Positions 1 to 12,010 of a stretch of 64,000 nt of DNA are shown here, piece by piece. The notes under the pieces are model-generated. The model had not been told where the DNA came from. It did no database searches and saw nothing but the letters and a program-made list of their open reading frames with translations. The stretch spans positions 240,352,069 through 240,416,068 of the forward strand of contig NC_092874.1 in the NCBI RefSeq assembly GCF_028372415.1, given 5' to 3'. Each line of letters starts with the position of its first letter. Within the stretch, counting starts at the first letter, position 1. The position numbers and the translations under genes were made by a program. The stretch comes from Notamacropus eugenii (lineage: Eukaryota; Chordata; Mammalia; Diprotodontia; Macropodidae).

Positions 1-391
1 GCAAAGACTGGATCCTAAAGGATAATAACTAACTAGAGCAGGAGTGGGGAGTCTGCAGCCTTAAGGCCACATGTGGCCTTCTAGGTCCTTAAATGAAGCA
101 TTTTGACTGGATCCAAATTTTACAGAACAAATCCTTTTATTTTTATTGATATGCTTTGTTCATCTTTTATATTTTTATTTTATTTTTTAAATGAAGGTAT
201 TTAAAATACCAAAGAATAAAATAAGTTGCAATGAAATAATCCTCCCAGATTGACTGGCACAATTAGAACATTAGTAAGCCATAAACTAATAACTGCTACA
301 CTCATTATTTAGGTCTAACTTCTCCTTCCTGACTGGCACCACTACCACATAAGGCTAGCTGGCAAGAGTTTATGAGGGTCAAGTATACCAA

Positions 392-1069
392 ATGGTGAAT
401 AATTTCCTAAAATGAAAACTATTTGTTAATTTTAATTTAATTTAATTTTTATTTTATAATTGTATATATATACTATAAACATATATATTTATAATAATTA
501 ATTTTAAGGTTAACTAACCTTTTAATGACTGTTGTATCTGCTTTTTGTTGGAAAATGTAAGCATGGCTTCAAGAATAGGTCATATCAGATTAACTTCATT
601 TCCTCTTTGCCAACTTTTTATGATGGTGCACTGTGTTTCTGTTTGAAGTGGAATTTCTGAATAGATGCACAGCTTGACAGTATTTTTAAATTCTGTCTGC
701 TTGACAGTCCATCATGTCAAAGAAGACCAAGAGAATGCTGAAAGAAGAAAATGGATTTTTTAATGAGGATTAGGAACTGCAATCTTATCTTGTTTTTCTG
801 CTAAAGATAACATGATTTGCTTGCTTTGTGATACTTCAATATCAACATTAAAGAAACTCAATGCTCAACAGCATTATAGCACTCATAAGGACCACTAATA
901 TTTTAAATTAGAGGGAGAGGCACAAAAGTTGGCAAAGATTAATCTGATATGCCGTATTCTTGAAGCCAGCTTTACTTTTTCCAACAAAAAGCCGACACAA
1001 CAAAGTCATTAAAAAGTTAGTTAATTTCAAAATTAACAAATAGTTTTCATTTTTGGAAATTATTAAGCA
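392..1069. repeat. long inverted repeat inside the hAT element
   Basis: The left arm (about 392-618) and right arm (about 910-1069) are reverse complements over most of their length. Shared blocks include atgaaaactatttgttaatt, ctttttgttggaaaa, ggcttcaagaata, catatcagattaa and ctttgccaactttt. The left arm carries an extra AT-rich block near 437-500. The loop is about 290 bp. Confidence 0.7.
812..962 (+). pseudogene. hAT transposase N-terminal zinc-finger relic
   Basis: Reading from 812 gives MICLLCDTSISTLKKLNAQQ, followed within a few residues by an H-x4-H pair. The C-x2-C ... H-x4-H spacing, with the lysine-rich linker, resembles the N-terminal finger of hAT/Charlie-type transposases. The frame is interrupted by stops on both sides, and nothing like the RNase H-fold catalytic domain or the hAT dimerisation region is visible. 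It is a decayed coding relic inside the element at 39-1202, not a host gene. Alternative: a chance reading frame, which the ordered Cys/His spacing and the location inside a hAT element make less likely. Confidence 0.45.
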
Positions 1070-1210
1070 CACAGTAACTACATTTTTACAAAACAATGTA
1101 CATTTTAAAGTATATCAAACTGAAGTTTCTTAAATGAGGCCTAATAGGATTATAGCTAAATATTAATGTGGACTTCCAACATGAAAAGTTTCCCCATCAC
1201 TGGACTAGAG

Positions 1211-2784
1211 GATTGAACTAAGTCTAAGAAGATGAAATTCAATACAGATAAATGGAAAGTCTTACGTTTGGATTCAAATAATAAACTTTACAAGTGAAAA
1301 AATGGGGGAGATATGGTTGGACAGTAGTTTGAAAATTATCTTGGGGTTTTAGTTCATTATAAACTCAATATTAATTTGGCAGCCAAAATAGCCAATTCCA
1401 TCTTGAGCACTAAGAGGCATAACTTCCAAATATAAGGAAGTGATTGTTCCTTTATACTCTGTTCTGGTTAAATCAGTTTCTGGGCCCCACAGTTTAAAAT
1501 GTACATTAGCAGTTTACAGAATATCCAGAGAATAACCAGTAGAAAAAGGTCACACTGACAGTTAGGGAGCATGCACTGGATGATGGATCAACAAAAGAGA
1601 CAAAATTAGTAATGAGACACAAAGGAGGGAAACAAGAGAAATATCATGAAAGACCAGAGATTATAGAGTTTCCACAAGAAAAAGATGATCAGGAGTTTTA
1701 AATATCATAGCTATATTAAGAAAGATATAAGCAAAGGTCATGAGATTCGGCAGTCAAGGGGTCATCAACATCTTTGACAAGAACAATTTCATTTGATTTA
1801 AGTTGAAAGGCAGATTGCAAAGAGCAAATAACAGAGAAGAGGGTCTGAGGAGGGATCAATGTCTTAGGCATCAAGTAAGGATGTGGCTCCTCCAGTGACA
1901 TCAGGAGGAAGATCATCTAGTTATCTTCTGGTGGATGTGAGAAGTGATGTTTGGTGATCTCCCGCTGAGGGATACCAGAGCAACTATCTGCTGACCTGAC
2001 CAAACAATGTTTTACCTTCAAAAAGTGTGAAGGTAAAATCTGATAGAAAAATTTCCAATTCTTGCCAAACCTGACATTCCTACTAGTTCATATGAGAGCA
2101 AATAAATCATAGAAAACGTTGTTAGGAATTATGAAATCCAAGACAGATACCTGAAGACCTTAGGGGAATAGATGACATTTTCATCACTGCTACTGTTAAA
2201 GGGACAGGAGCTTCAGAAAAAGAATTCAGGAATGAACATTTTTGTTTGGTTTTTAAATGGTGTCTAGGATTGACATGTTAGTTTGGTTGAATTACTTTTT
2301 CCCCATCTTTTTTTTAATTCTTTATTCCAGGGATGTTTCCTTGGGTATGGGAGGGGAGAGGAGTCAATCTATTTGGAAATGAAGTCCAAGTTCTTCCCCT
2401 TAATCACTATTATATTTTTACAGCTACAGTTATCTCTTCCACATTGTGACTTTCCCCATCTAGTTTCAATGTATAGCAGTTTTAATACATCACAGGTTGG
2501 CATAAGAAATTAAAAGGAAATTTTGAGGGAGTTTTGCAGAAGCTGCAGATGACACAGAAAGGCCAGCAGACAACACACACACACAAAAATTAGAAACTCA
2601 GAAATGCATAAAACATATGTAACAGTATTGTATAATATCAACATATTTCATCTTTTACTAGCATAACAATTCAGACTTCTTCTCAGGTACAAAGGGAAGG
2701 CCAAAATATTTTACGAAAATTTTCCAGATTATGGGGGTGCTACACCCCTAACCTTCAGGATGTGGAAGGAATAAATACATTTGA
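1211..2784. other. no gene recognised; anonymous intergenic DNA
   Basis: Only short frames without recognisable motifs are present. There are no clear splice-flanked exons and no CpG island. A short CA run lies at about 2573-2584. Confidence 0.5.
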
Positions 2785-2990
2785 CTCACCATGAGCTTGG
2801 CTATTCCATTGGTATGCTTCCTTAGCTATAGAGACCTCTTCAGAGATGAAACTAAGGACAAGGGAAGATGGAGTCAAGGTTGGAACAAGCCTTTTACATC
2901 ACTTTATCAGAGTAGGAGGAGATCCGCTGGTAAAATTACTAGAAACAAGCAATTGCTACCTACCAAAATTCTTCTTCTTCATACCTATGA
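2785..2990 (+). repeat. direct repeat, copy 1 (unknown family)
   Basis: This segment is similar over about 200 bp to 5697-5890 in the same orientation. Shared blocks include gacctcttcagagatg, ggaagatggagtca, gttggaacaagc and cagagtaggag. Similarity is high but imperfect. It is either a dispersed repeat family or an old local duplication about 2.9 kb apart. The short open frames across it are not alike between the copies, so it does not look coding. Confidence 0.6.
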
Positions 2991-5696
2991 GCAAGGCATT
3001 TAAGGTCTTTCCCTTCCTTTTGTCTCAATTGCACCATCTGTAAAGATGATACTTATCTTTGAATGAATTCAATAGTTCATTATGATATTGTGAAGAAAGC
3101 ACTTTTCATTGTGAAGAGTTATATACATGTGAAATATTTTTCATATTTTACTTGGTAAAGAAAGTATAAGTTCCTGTAGAATGGAAGGCAACAAGAAGTC
3201 ACAGCAAAGCCGTCTGCACAAGCCAACCCACCCCTTCACCAGGCTAGCTCTCAGGAGGAGAAGGGGAGAGACAGACCCATTCCCAGGAGCCCTCCTTCCA
3301 TAGCCCAGGTGTTCACATGTCATTTACCGCTTTGCTTATATGCAACTTAATTATCAGGAAGGAAATTGTTTTTAAAGGGGACAGGTCTTTACTCATGTTT
3401 TGTGGACCCAAAATCATTCATTCAAGAATTCTAGGGTGGATTTTTGAAATGTATGCATTTTAGTTAATGGACGTTGCTCACTCCAAACCTGGGATTCTTG
3501 GGCTCCTCCCTGACCCATGGATGCCTGGAATTTCCTTTCATGTTTTTCCATTGATGTGATGCGATATGATATGATGTGATGTGATGTGTGTATTTCTTGA
3601 GTCCTAGCTACTCACAAAGGTGTGAGGAGAGCTTACCCTGTCTGTGCAGACTTAAAGAGGCAATAACTCTGGTAGAAGTTATCAACTTGGGTTTGTCTTT
3701 GGCAAAGGGAGAGGAAACCTAGAATGGCTGGAACTTGAGCAATTGCTGTACTATGGGGACTGTGTTGATGAAAGGAACTTCATGTTCCGCTAGTGAGTGC
3801 ATGACTAATCTGGTTTTTCTCTGATTCCCCCTCTCTGAATTATGGAGAATTGCCACTGAGGAAGTGAGGAGCTCCATTACTACTTATTACAGAAGTTCAA
3901 AGATATTTATGGGCCTGTAAAAGTGGTGCATGCCTCCTTAAAAAGCTTGACCTTCCTCCTTTACTCTATCTAAGAAAGCTAAGGGAATATGGTAGTCTAT
4001 CCACTCTATTACATCCCTCAACAGATACCATTCCAATGAAAATTCAGTAACAACAAAGAGTTGTGGTAAAATAAAGATAGAATTATGCCAATACATAAAA
4101 GTTGAAATAATTAGGCATGCTCCCCAGTGGCATTCCTCAAAACAGGATGAAAGAGAAAATACCAGTTGGTATGGATAGTACTTATTAAGGTTCTTAATAA
4201 TTTTATCTAAGTGCCAATTTGCATACTCAGAGTCAAGAGGTCCTTCTTTAACTCTTAGCATATTCGATCGTGGATTTGCTTAATTTTCCAATGAGAATTT
4301 TAGCATATATGCTCTGACCCCACTCTCTCAAGACCAGGTGTTCTATATCTGTCCCAGAGGGTTTGGGGATACCCCAAGAATATAATGGGGTATCTCTTTC
4401 CTCTGCCATTGTATCAAACCTTCTCTACCTGTATTTCCTCCATTTTTTAGGAAATGGTGACTAGCACCACCAGTCCTATTTAACCACCTAACACCAGGTC
4501 ATTAAATTCAGATATAACACAAACAAATGTTCAAACACTTCCTCCAACAATTGAGGATCATATTGTTCCCTATACTTCCTTGCTCTCTGGGGAGCAGAAA
4601 GTTAGTTCAGTTCCTAAAAAGCATTGGTCTTATCCAGTTCATGTCCAGATGCAGCCCAAGAGCTGGATGAATTTTCTCACTGGCTGGAGTCCTGAAAGCC
4701 ACTCTTAAAAATAATTTCTTGCTCTCCAGGGCATTGAGGCTGCTCTGGTTGAAAAACTTGACCTAAACGCCAGTTTCAGTATTCCTGTGGCTCACTGCCC
4801 CAAGACTGAAGATTCCATCCCCTTAAAGGGATACCATTTTCTTCACTGAAATGCCCATCCCTCCCCCCCCCCACACACACACAGAAATGAAGCAAAATGA
4901 CCACACCTGAAGCTGATGGAATTTTTCAAATGTCCTTGCAGCCAAAGAGCTTTCTTCTCTTCAACAAATCATTAGCTGACTGAAACCCGTTATAAAATGT
5001 CTACCAATAATTCACAGACTGTCTTTGCAAGAAATTTCCTTTACACATTTTCACAATTCTTCCAGAAATAGTTCCTTGGGATCCTGTACTTGGAAAGATG
5101 CCATCTTCTCTCCAGCATCCTCCTCATGGTGATACATCTAAGCCACTCTGGACAAGCAGCATTCCACAATTAAAATGCAGGTCTACAGGAAAATATCTGT
5201 TCATGAATTAGGGGCTTGAGTATATACTTTGTAATGTGTTTATTTGTTCATATGTTTTATTTGCTCATATGTTTTATAACTGCTTCCCAGTAATTTTTGA
5301 CACACATATTGCCTCTACAATCAGATTTTCAAAGATAAGAGATAGTGTCTGCAGTATATGATAAGTATTCATTGTGGCTTGTTGAATGAGCAGAAAATGA
5401 ACAAAAGTATTCAACCACTTCTCCTTTCCACCATACTGCATAAGTATATCACAAACCTTTTTAGGGAAGTCTTTTCAATGTTTATATAATATTTGGAGCA
5501 GGCATATGATTGGAAGATCAAAGGATTTGGAAGGTGGAGGACACCTTATAGAATACCTATCTCTCATTTTACACATTAGGAGATTGAAGCTCAAAGTGGG
5601 TAAGATGACTTGTAGGTAAAGCCTAAGGAAAGTTTAGTGTCACAACCACTAATTACACCCAGATTTCTGGATTCCCCCCAATCTATTGCTTTTGCC
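2991..5696. other. no gene recognised; anonymous DNA with small simple repeats
   Basis: It contains a short GATGT/GATAT-type tandem run at about 3553-3592 and a C-run plus CA tract at about 4862-4883. The 107-codon minus-strand frame at 3938-4261 has no recognisable domain and no supporting splice context. Confidence 0.45.
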
Positions 5697-5890
5697 ACTC
5701 ACTCACCAGGAACTGGGCTATTCTATTTGTATGTTTCCTGAGCTACACAGACCTCTTCAGAGATGTAATTTAGGTCAAAGGAAGATGGAGTCAGTGTTGG
5801 AACAAGCTCTTTACTTCTTTTTACCAGAGTAGGAGAAAGACCTGCTGGTTCAATTATTAGAAACATATAATTTCTACCAACCAAAGACTC
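5697..5890 (+). repeat. direct repeat, copy 2 (unknown family)
   Basis: Partner of 2785-2990, in the same orientation. See the shared blocks listed there. Confidence 0.6.
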
Positions 5891-7675
5891 AAGTGAAATG
5901 AGTATTTTAATTTTCTGCTTCTGAGGTTATAGGCCCTGACTTCCCCACAGTGGCCTTTTCTGGGCCACAGCAAGAGATAGTTTAACCATTAACCCAACCA
6001 CTCAATGGGATAGAGAATTAGAGGAGAGTTTTCTGCCTATCTTTCATGGCCTGATATATTTTATCATTGTGCCCTTTTGAACAAGAAAGAGAGATTGAGC
6101 ACCATGGGAAGAAGATATGGTGCTATAGAAACAGTAGCAATAAAAAGTCACCATTACCCAAATGTCTACATTTCAATTACAAGAACTTTGAATAGGATAA
6201 GATGGCAAACATCAAAGCAAATGATAAAATAAATTCAAATGAATTAGTCATTTGGACTCCATGGTTTTCATGCCTGTGTTATTGGCAAAATTATTCAGGA
6301 TAACTAGAAACTGAAGGGATTTGAATTATGTTCTTGTTAAAATTTTGCTCTAGCTTTTGTGAGGCAATAAAGGTAGCATGCCATGCTTAGAGAATTTGAC
6401 ATCAGACTCTATAATGCATTCAAAATTGATTTAAAGTAAAAATGTATCATTCTGAGTAAAGAAGAGCCATTGCTTTTTGATATTCTTTTTTTTTTTAATT
6501 CACTTACATGAAAGAAATATGTGGTAATGGAAAGAACACTGTGCTTGGGGGCAGGAAACCTGATTTCTCTTCTCAGCTCTATCACCAAGTAGCTGTATGA
6601 CCTTGAACAAATCACTGAAATTCTTTATTTGTTAAATAAAGATGTGGAATTTGATAAACTAAAGTGTTTTTCCAATGTTGAAATTCAGTGTTTTCAAAAT
6701 ACAAATTAGCATACAACTCAGAGCATTACATTAAAGCTTGAAGAGGGTCAAATTTTTTATAGAATCTGTTGGTTCATTTTTTAAAACTTACTCAATGTTT
6801 AAAGGCAAAAATGAGTCCAGTGTGAGGGTGTCAGATTCCTTTTCTTGGAGCGATAATATGAAGAGTTCAAGTAATGCACTGATGGAGTATAGACTCCATT
6901 ACCTCAAAAAGTTCCTTCTCTATTATTTTATAATGATGTCCTTCTGTGGGTCACATCAAAATTTTCAGTTGATTATTTAATTTAACTTCTAGCACACTCA
7001 ATCAGCAAAGAAATGCTAATTTGCCTGGGGAAAAGTCAAATAATAGAAGTTTTGTAATTATGTTGGCACTGCTATGAGCTTCTTAAAACTATTGAACAGA
7101 GCAAATTTGAGCATTGTGTATTTGGTATAAGGAACTTTAGGATAAATGGTTTCTGAACTAAACAGATCTTAAGTCCTAAAATTAACAGGAATGAGAAAAA
7201 TATGTCCAACTGTGTTAGAAGCTGAAAGGCATTTTGGTGTCTTTGTATCTCAACTGGACCCTAGGAATGCTTGCTTCAGCTGCATAATAAGGAATGAAAA
7301 AAAGCCCTGTATGAATACTGATTTAAATTCCATTGGCTTCAGTAGGACCTTTTACTTTAGGATAAAATTGGATCTGAAAAATAGGGTACAGGGCTCAATA
7401 CTCACCTGGATATTATAGTTTCTGAAAGAAAACGTATTCCACCTGGGATTTCATGCAATTGCCCCAGTACTTGATGAAATAGCAATGCTATTCTGAAGTC
7501 ATTTATGTTTATGATCTCATGAAATTGTATAGTTGTAGCATTGAGTGTCGTTAGATAGACAGGACAAGCAGTCCATGACTGGTTCTTTTACTGAGGCAAG
7601 AATCCTCAAGACAAAAACCATATCATAAAAATCCCTGTAACTTGTAGATCATTTACATTTTCTCTCCCCCTCCCC
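5891..7675. other. no gene recognised; one old MIR-like SINE
   Basis: A degenerate CORE-SINE (+) lies at about 6518-6660 ('agtagctgtatgaccttgaacaaatcac...'). Nothing else could be assigned. Confidence 0.45.
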
Positions 7676-7676
7676 A

Positions 7677-7740
<64 letters not shown>
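7676..7740. repeat. (CA)n microsatellite
   Basis: About 60 bp of near-perfect CA dinucleotide, with one CAT interruption at its right end. Confidence 0.95.
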
Positions 7741-8251
7741 AACTATGAGAACACAAAAGGAGCAAAATGGCCACAGGAAACCCAATGGCCTATGAAAGGG
7801 AAAATTGCCCTTTGGAACCCTGTGGCATTTAATATTCTACCAGATTGCAGACCCTGGCTTTTCTGTGGTGACCTTTCCATTTGTTACCTCTTACCTAATA
7901 ACCAGAAAGCTGGAACCTCTTTTTTGAAGTCCCCTCTGTGTTCTACTGTAGAATGTAGAAATAATAAGTAGAATCACTTTGTCAATTTTAGTGGCCAGAA
8001 AATAATTCTTGCTTCTTACACTTTGGAGTTCCAGGAGACCCTCAAGACAAATAATTGGTTGGGAAAGAGGGAGCCTGCCCAGTGACTGTGGAGGAAACAT
8101 TTTCATCAGCAGTTTATCAAGTCAAAAATAGTATATAAATTTGCCAATATTTTTGATCTTGTGTGACATAGACCCTATAACCTCAGTTCTTTTTATGATG
8201 ATACATGCTATCTCTTCTTGACCAGAGAGGTAATGGACTTGGTCACACAGT

Positions 8252-8257
8252 TAGATG

Positions 8258-8315
<58 letters not shown>

Positions 8316-8320
8316 CAGAT
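8252..8320. repeat. (GATA)n microsatellite
   Basis: About 16 tandem GATA units, with one variant (GACA) near the right end. Confidence 0.95.
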
Positions 8321-8605
8321 TTGGAATATGGAACAAGATAAGAATTTGTTTTGCTTGACTAAATTTTTGTGACAAGAGTTTTGTTTTTCTTTTTTTTTTT
8401 CTTAATTAGTGATGCGGAGGGAGGAGGGAAATCAAATTTTCATAAATAAAAAAATTAAATGTTCTATATGTGATGGTCCAACAACCTCTAACTCTGAATA
8501 TCATAAGAGAGAGGAACTGGCTCCAAAAGTACTCTCAAAAATGTAGGTTTAACTAACCTTGTGACAGATTCCTTTCCTCTTCACCCCTTTGGGTATGCTC
8601 AGGCA

Positions 8606-8757
8606 GCACCCTTGTTGTATAAATGAGGAAACTAAAGGCTTAGAGAAATTAAATGACTTGCCCAGGGCCATACAGTTAGTAGTTAAGGCAGGATTCAAAC
8701 CCAGTTCTTCTGGACCAACATCCTATTCACTATACCACTTAGATGCCTCTTAAATTC
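8606..8757 (-). repeat. CORE-SINE/MIR-like, antisense
   Basis: It shows the antisense MIR/Ther-type series: 'atgaggaaact', 'gacttgcccagggccatacag', 'ggattcaaaccca', and a tail 'tcactataccact'. These correspond to the tRNA-like head and core of the SINE read backwards. Confidence 0.75.
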
Positions 8758-8861
8758 TACTTTGTCCTCTGAGCACTTATCCAGTCTGGAAGGGAGGCTT
8801 GAAAGATGATTCCATCAGATACTGAGGAGGACTGACTCCTGTTGTTGAACCTGAAGAATGA

Positions 8862-9128
8862 TGAACTAGGCAGTTAGGTAGCACAGTGGGTAGAGAGCCT
8901 GGCAGGAATTACGAAGACCTAAGTTTAAGTCTCCCACTTTAGACAACTAGCTGTATGACCCTGGGCAAATCATTTAACCTCTGTCTGCCTCAGTTTTCTC
9001 ATATGTAAAATGTGTGTAATAATAGGACCTACCTCCCAGGATTGTTGTGAAGTTAAAATGAGATGATATTTGTAAAGCATCCTGCAGATTTTAAAGGGCT
9101 ATATAAATGCTAGGTATATTATTAATAA
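8862..9128 (+). repeat. CORE-SINE (marsupial MAR/MON type), nearly full length
   Basis: The order is a tRNA-derived head ('gtagcacagtgggtagag', pol III A-box-like), B-box-like 'aagtttaagtc', the core 'tagctgtatgaccctgggca', 'gcctcagttttctcat', and a tail 'gggctatataaatgctaggt'. The order of parts matches the tRNA-headed CORE-SINEs that are abundant in marsupials. Confidence 0.8.
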
Positions 9129-9287
9129 AAGACCTAGCAATTCTTATCCAATCTCTTCTGCCCTAAGGTATCTAGGTAGCCTGCATCACCATTTGAGCTT
9201 AACTGTTCCATCAAGAGTCATGGGTCAGGATGATGACATGTTGGTGCGGGCCCACCAATTGCTTAAACTTAACTGTGCCTGTATTTT

Positions 9288-9348
9288 CATCATCACCATC
9301 ATCATCATCATCACCACTGCCACCACCACTGCCACCATTGTCATCATG
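9288..9348. repeat. ATC/ACC trinucleotide simple repeat
   Basis: A run of imperfect ATC/ACC triplets. Confidence 0.85.
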
Positions 9349-11023
9349 AATTGCTAACATATAATGCTTTAAGATCTGCAAACCATTTTACATGTGTTAT
9401 CTCCTGTTAAATGTTAGAGTTACAAACCCCTGATGCAATTCCACTTGCCATTAATCATACTCACATTCAGATTCTGCATCCATTGACACTCTTGAGCACT
9501 CTCCCATGCAGTGATAAGAACTACGCTGGTCACATATTTATATCTTCCATGACTTCGTCATCACAGTCTCCTAAATCCTGGTATGACTCGCAGGGGATTT
9601 GCACAGCACTCATGTTCCATGGTCACTCCTGTCAATTCTACTGGCTTCAGTTCTGCATTCAAGCCCACTTCTGACATCATGGACTCAGTTCTAAGAATAC
9701 ATACTTGTAGACCCTTCATTCATCTCCAAAATCTGAACATGATCAAGTAATTCAAGAGAATTTTTGTTGCTATCTCCTAGTCCTAGGTGATACTTATCAA
9801 TTTCTTTTCTTTTTTAACCCAAATCCTCTTTTATGTCATTATTGTGAGCTCATTATTTGTAGATAAGAGGAGAAATGTAGTAAATAAAGGGGTGACCCAG
9901 GTTAAAATCCTGCATTTGATAATTATTGGCTGTGTGACTTTCTACAAAACATTTAACCTCTAAATATCCCAAAGAACTCTTTAAAACTAAGTTTCTGATG
10001 AATTGCTTGTCTGCTTTAGTAGAAAGGATTTTCTCATTGAAAATTGTGGACACTGGTATAATCGTAGGTCCTGACTCCCTTCTCCCCCACCAAAAACGAT
10101 ACAGAGCATGTTCTTTAACAACCCTGTGAGTAAGATGGTACTATTATTATTGTCCCCATTCTGTAGATAAGGACACTAAGGCTCAGATCAGTGAAGTGAC
10201 TTAAGTTGCCAAAAATCATGGGGCTAGTAAATGTCAGAATGAGAGCTATCAATTTCACACAGTGCTTTACCTTCTCAGTATTGTCCATAAACTTACACTG
10301 CCAGAAACAGCATCTCACAATCTATGCTTTGCAAATAACTGAGGTAGAACTGTGATTGTTGACACAGTGGATTACTATAGAACCAAGAGTATTTAAGTTC
10401 TTTTGAAAATTTAATTGAGAAGGATTGTGGTGAGGTGGAGGGAAACTATCTCTATCTTCAGATCTTTGCATTGAGACTTGCTCTGCTTCATCCCAAAGGA
10501 TCAATGAGTGAACGCTACAGGGAAGGGGATTTTAGTTCACAGTAAGAACTTGCTAACAATTAGAAGTATCCCCAAATGAAGAGTGATGACATCACTGAAT
10601 TCTCTATCCCGCAAGACCTTTAAGCAGGAGCTGGCTTACCACTTATTCAGATTGTTATAATGTACAGAGGTGTCAAACTTGGGGCCAGTGTGAGCCACAG
10701 AACTCTCAAATTGACCCCAATCTGATTAAAATGTAATTGGGAAATGTTTAACAAAATATAAATAAATGCAATGCAACACAGACAATGTTAATTTGTGGCA
10801 TTCTCAGGCCACATGCAACTTTAGGGATCCCATGACACCATGAAATAGAAAATGTTAATTATTTTGGACAAGCAGCACACTACATGCCCTTTGAAGACCT
10901 TTACATCTATAACAGTATATGAAATGATGAGGCAAAGAAGGTCTCCTCTTAGAATAAACAAAAGACCAATAGGACAAAAATCAATACTGAATCTTAGCAG
11001 TTTCTTAGTCCATTCTCATAGAA
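9349..11023. other. anonymous DNA with an antisense MIR and a hAT-like fragment
   Basis: A degenerate MIR-like SINE (+) may lie at 9890-9970 and an antisense one at about 10125-10285 ('gataaggacactaaggctcag...'). A hAT-like fragment is listed separately at 10665-10830. No host coding sequence was recognised. Confidence 0.45.
10665..10830 (+). mobile_element. short non-autonomous DNA transposon (hAT-like)
   Basis: It begins CAGAGGTGTCAAACTTGG and contains 'aaaatgtaattgggaaatg' followed by 'taacaaaatataaataaatg'. The reverse complement of 46630-46794 carries the same start (CAGAGCTGTCAAACATG) and the same internal block, so the two are members of one family. No clear target duplication was found. 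Confidence 0.5.
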
Positions 11024-11133
11024 CAGTGAGTGGGTTGTGCTAAGTAGCTAGTGTTCTCTTTCACAGGTTTATTGCTTTTAGAATCCATTCCAAGATGCCA
11101 ATCATATGCTTTAGCCAAAGTTTTCATGCAAAT
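11024..11133 (+). repeat. 110-bp segment duplicated into the nearby retroviral gag (source copy)
   Basis: This host-flank segment is identical base for base to 12835-12944. It lies about 240 bp upstream of the older retroviral insertion and outside its target-site duplication, so this is probably the source and the gag copy the product. Confidence 0.85.
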
Positions 11134-11360
11134 TATTCCCAGATGTTCTGCATGTGTACATCACAATGTGATGACAACCTTCAGTAATAACAATGGGATT
11201 TCCCCATAAAAGACATCTTTTATGGCCAGATAATTTATGGTGACAGTTTGTAAATGGCTTGCATTTTTCAGGCAGTTCATCTCTTCACCCATCTTCTTAT
11301 CCAGTTTGCCTCCCACACATGAACACACACACGCCTGCCCTATGTACATACATCCAGGTC

Positions 11361-11376
11361 AAGATATAGGCCAATC
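11361..11376. repeat. 16-bp target-site duplication, left copy
   Basis: AAGATATAGGCCAATC, identical to 24734-24749 directly after a poly(A) tail. The length is typical of LINE-1-mediated insertion and not of retroviral integrase (4-6 bp). Confidence 0.85.
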
Positions 11377-11600
11377 AGCTCAGATTCAATCCAGCTCAGA
11401 CTCTGTCTAGCTGAGATTCTATCTGGCCCACTTGTGAATACAGGTGTTACAAATGCTTAGGCTCCTTAAGAGCCAAGCCAAGATGGCGAATCTTTAATAA
11501 CTTTGTTTTCTTTGGCTTTAAGAAGGCTTGAGTTGAATTCATTCAGGCACGACCCAGACTGTTGGTATTTTGGGGTTCCCAGCACCCCTATACCTCATCA
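11377..11600 (+). other. R-U5 of the older element (5' end, no U3)
   Basis: R spans about 11377-11519 and corresponds to 24580-24722 at the other end. The poly(A) signal seen there (AATAAA) is mutated to AATAAC here. U5 continues to a CA at 11599-11600, four bases before the primer site. Absence of U3 upstream is the key evidence for an RNA-derived insertion. Confidence 0.75.
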
Positions 11601-11604
11601 ATTA

Positions 11605-11622
11605 TGGTTCCCTGTGCAGGAA
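11605..11622 (+). promoter_or_regulatory. primer binding site, tRNA-Glu-like
   Basis: TGGTTCCCTGTGCAGGAA differs at three of 18 positions from the complement of the tRNA-Glu 3' end (TGGTTCCCTGACCGGGAA). It lies immediately after the proposed U5 end, as expected. The primer differs from that of the inner provirus, showing two unrelated ERV families. Confidence 0.65.
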
Positions 11623-12010
11623 AAGCTGTTAATCTCAAGTTCTTCTGCTAAGACTGGAAGGTACATAAGCCTCCCCCTCTCCCTATCCCCTTCTTGCTCT
11701 CTAAGCACCTTGGAAGTGGATTTTCAGACCTGGCTTCAGGTCCCAGTATCAGGCAAAGTCTCTGAACTTCCTGGGCACTAGGGAGTTAGAGACTCTGGTT
11801 GTCAGTCCAGTGGCTGTGTTTGAGGCAGTAGACCTGGGCATACCCTCCAAAAGTGTGTGCCCAATTCTCTGGATTTCCTGGGTGCAAGGGAATCAGGGAA
11901 AACTCAGTTACTTTTTTTTTATTTTTGTCCTCTTGGTTTTTTTTTTTTCTCAAGGCTTACTCCCATGTCCTTCTTTAAGGAGAAGGGGACTTCCAGCCCC
12001 TTGCCAAGTA

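Larger units (their letters stand above)
39..1202 (+). mobile_element. hAT-superfamily DNA transposon (decayed)
   Basis: The ends form imperfect terminal inverted repeats: the left end reads CAGGAGTGGGGA and the right end, read inward, CAGTGATGGGGA. The element is flanked by near-identical 8-bp sites (aactagag at 31-38, gactagag at 1203-1210). CAG-type ends and 8-bp duplications are the hallmark of hAT elements. Inside is a long AT-rich inverted repeat (about 392-618 against 910-1069) and a short relic of a transposase zinc finger (about 812-890). The 'ggccacatgtggcc' motif near the left end recurs in loosely similar form in other elements of this window. No intact transposase frame exists, so it is inactive. 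Superfamily assignment is firm; the family name was not determined. Confidence 0.75.

Noticed and set aside
3938..4261. 107-codon minus-strand frame
   Set aside because: No motif, no neighbouring exon-like segments. A frame of this length is expected by chance in 64 kb.
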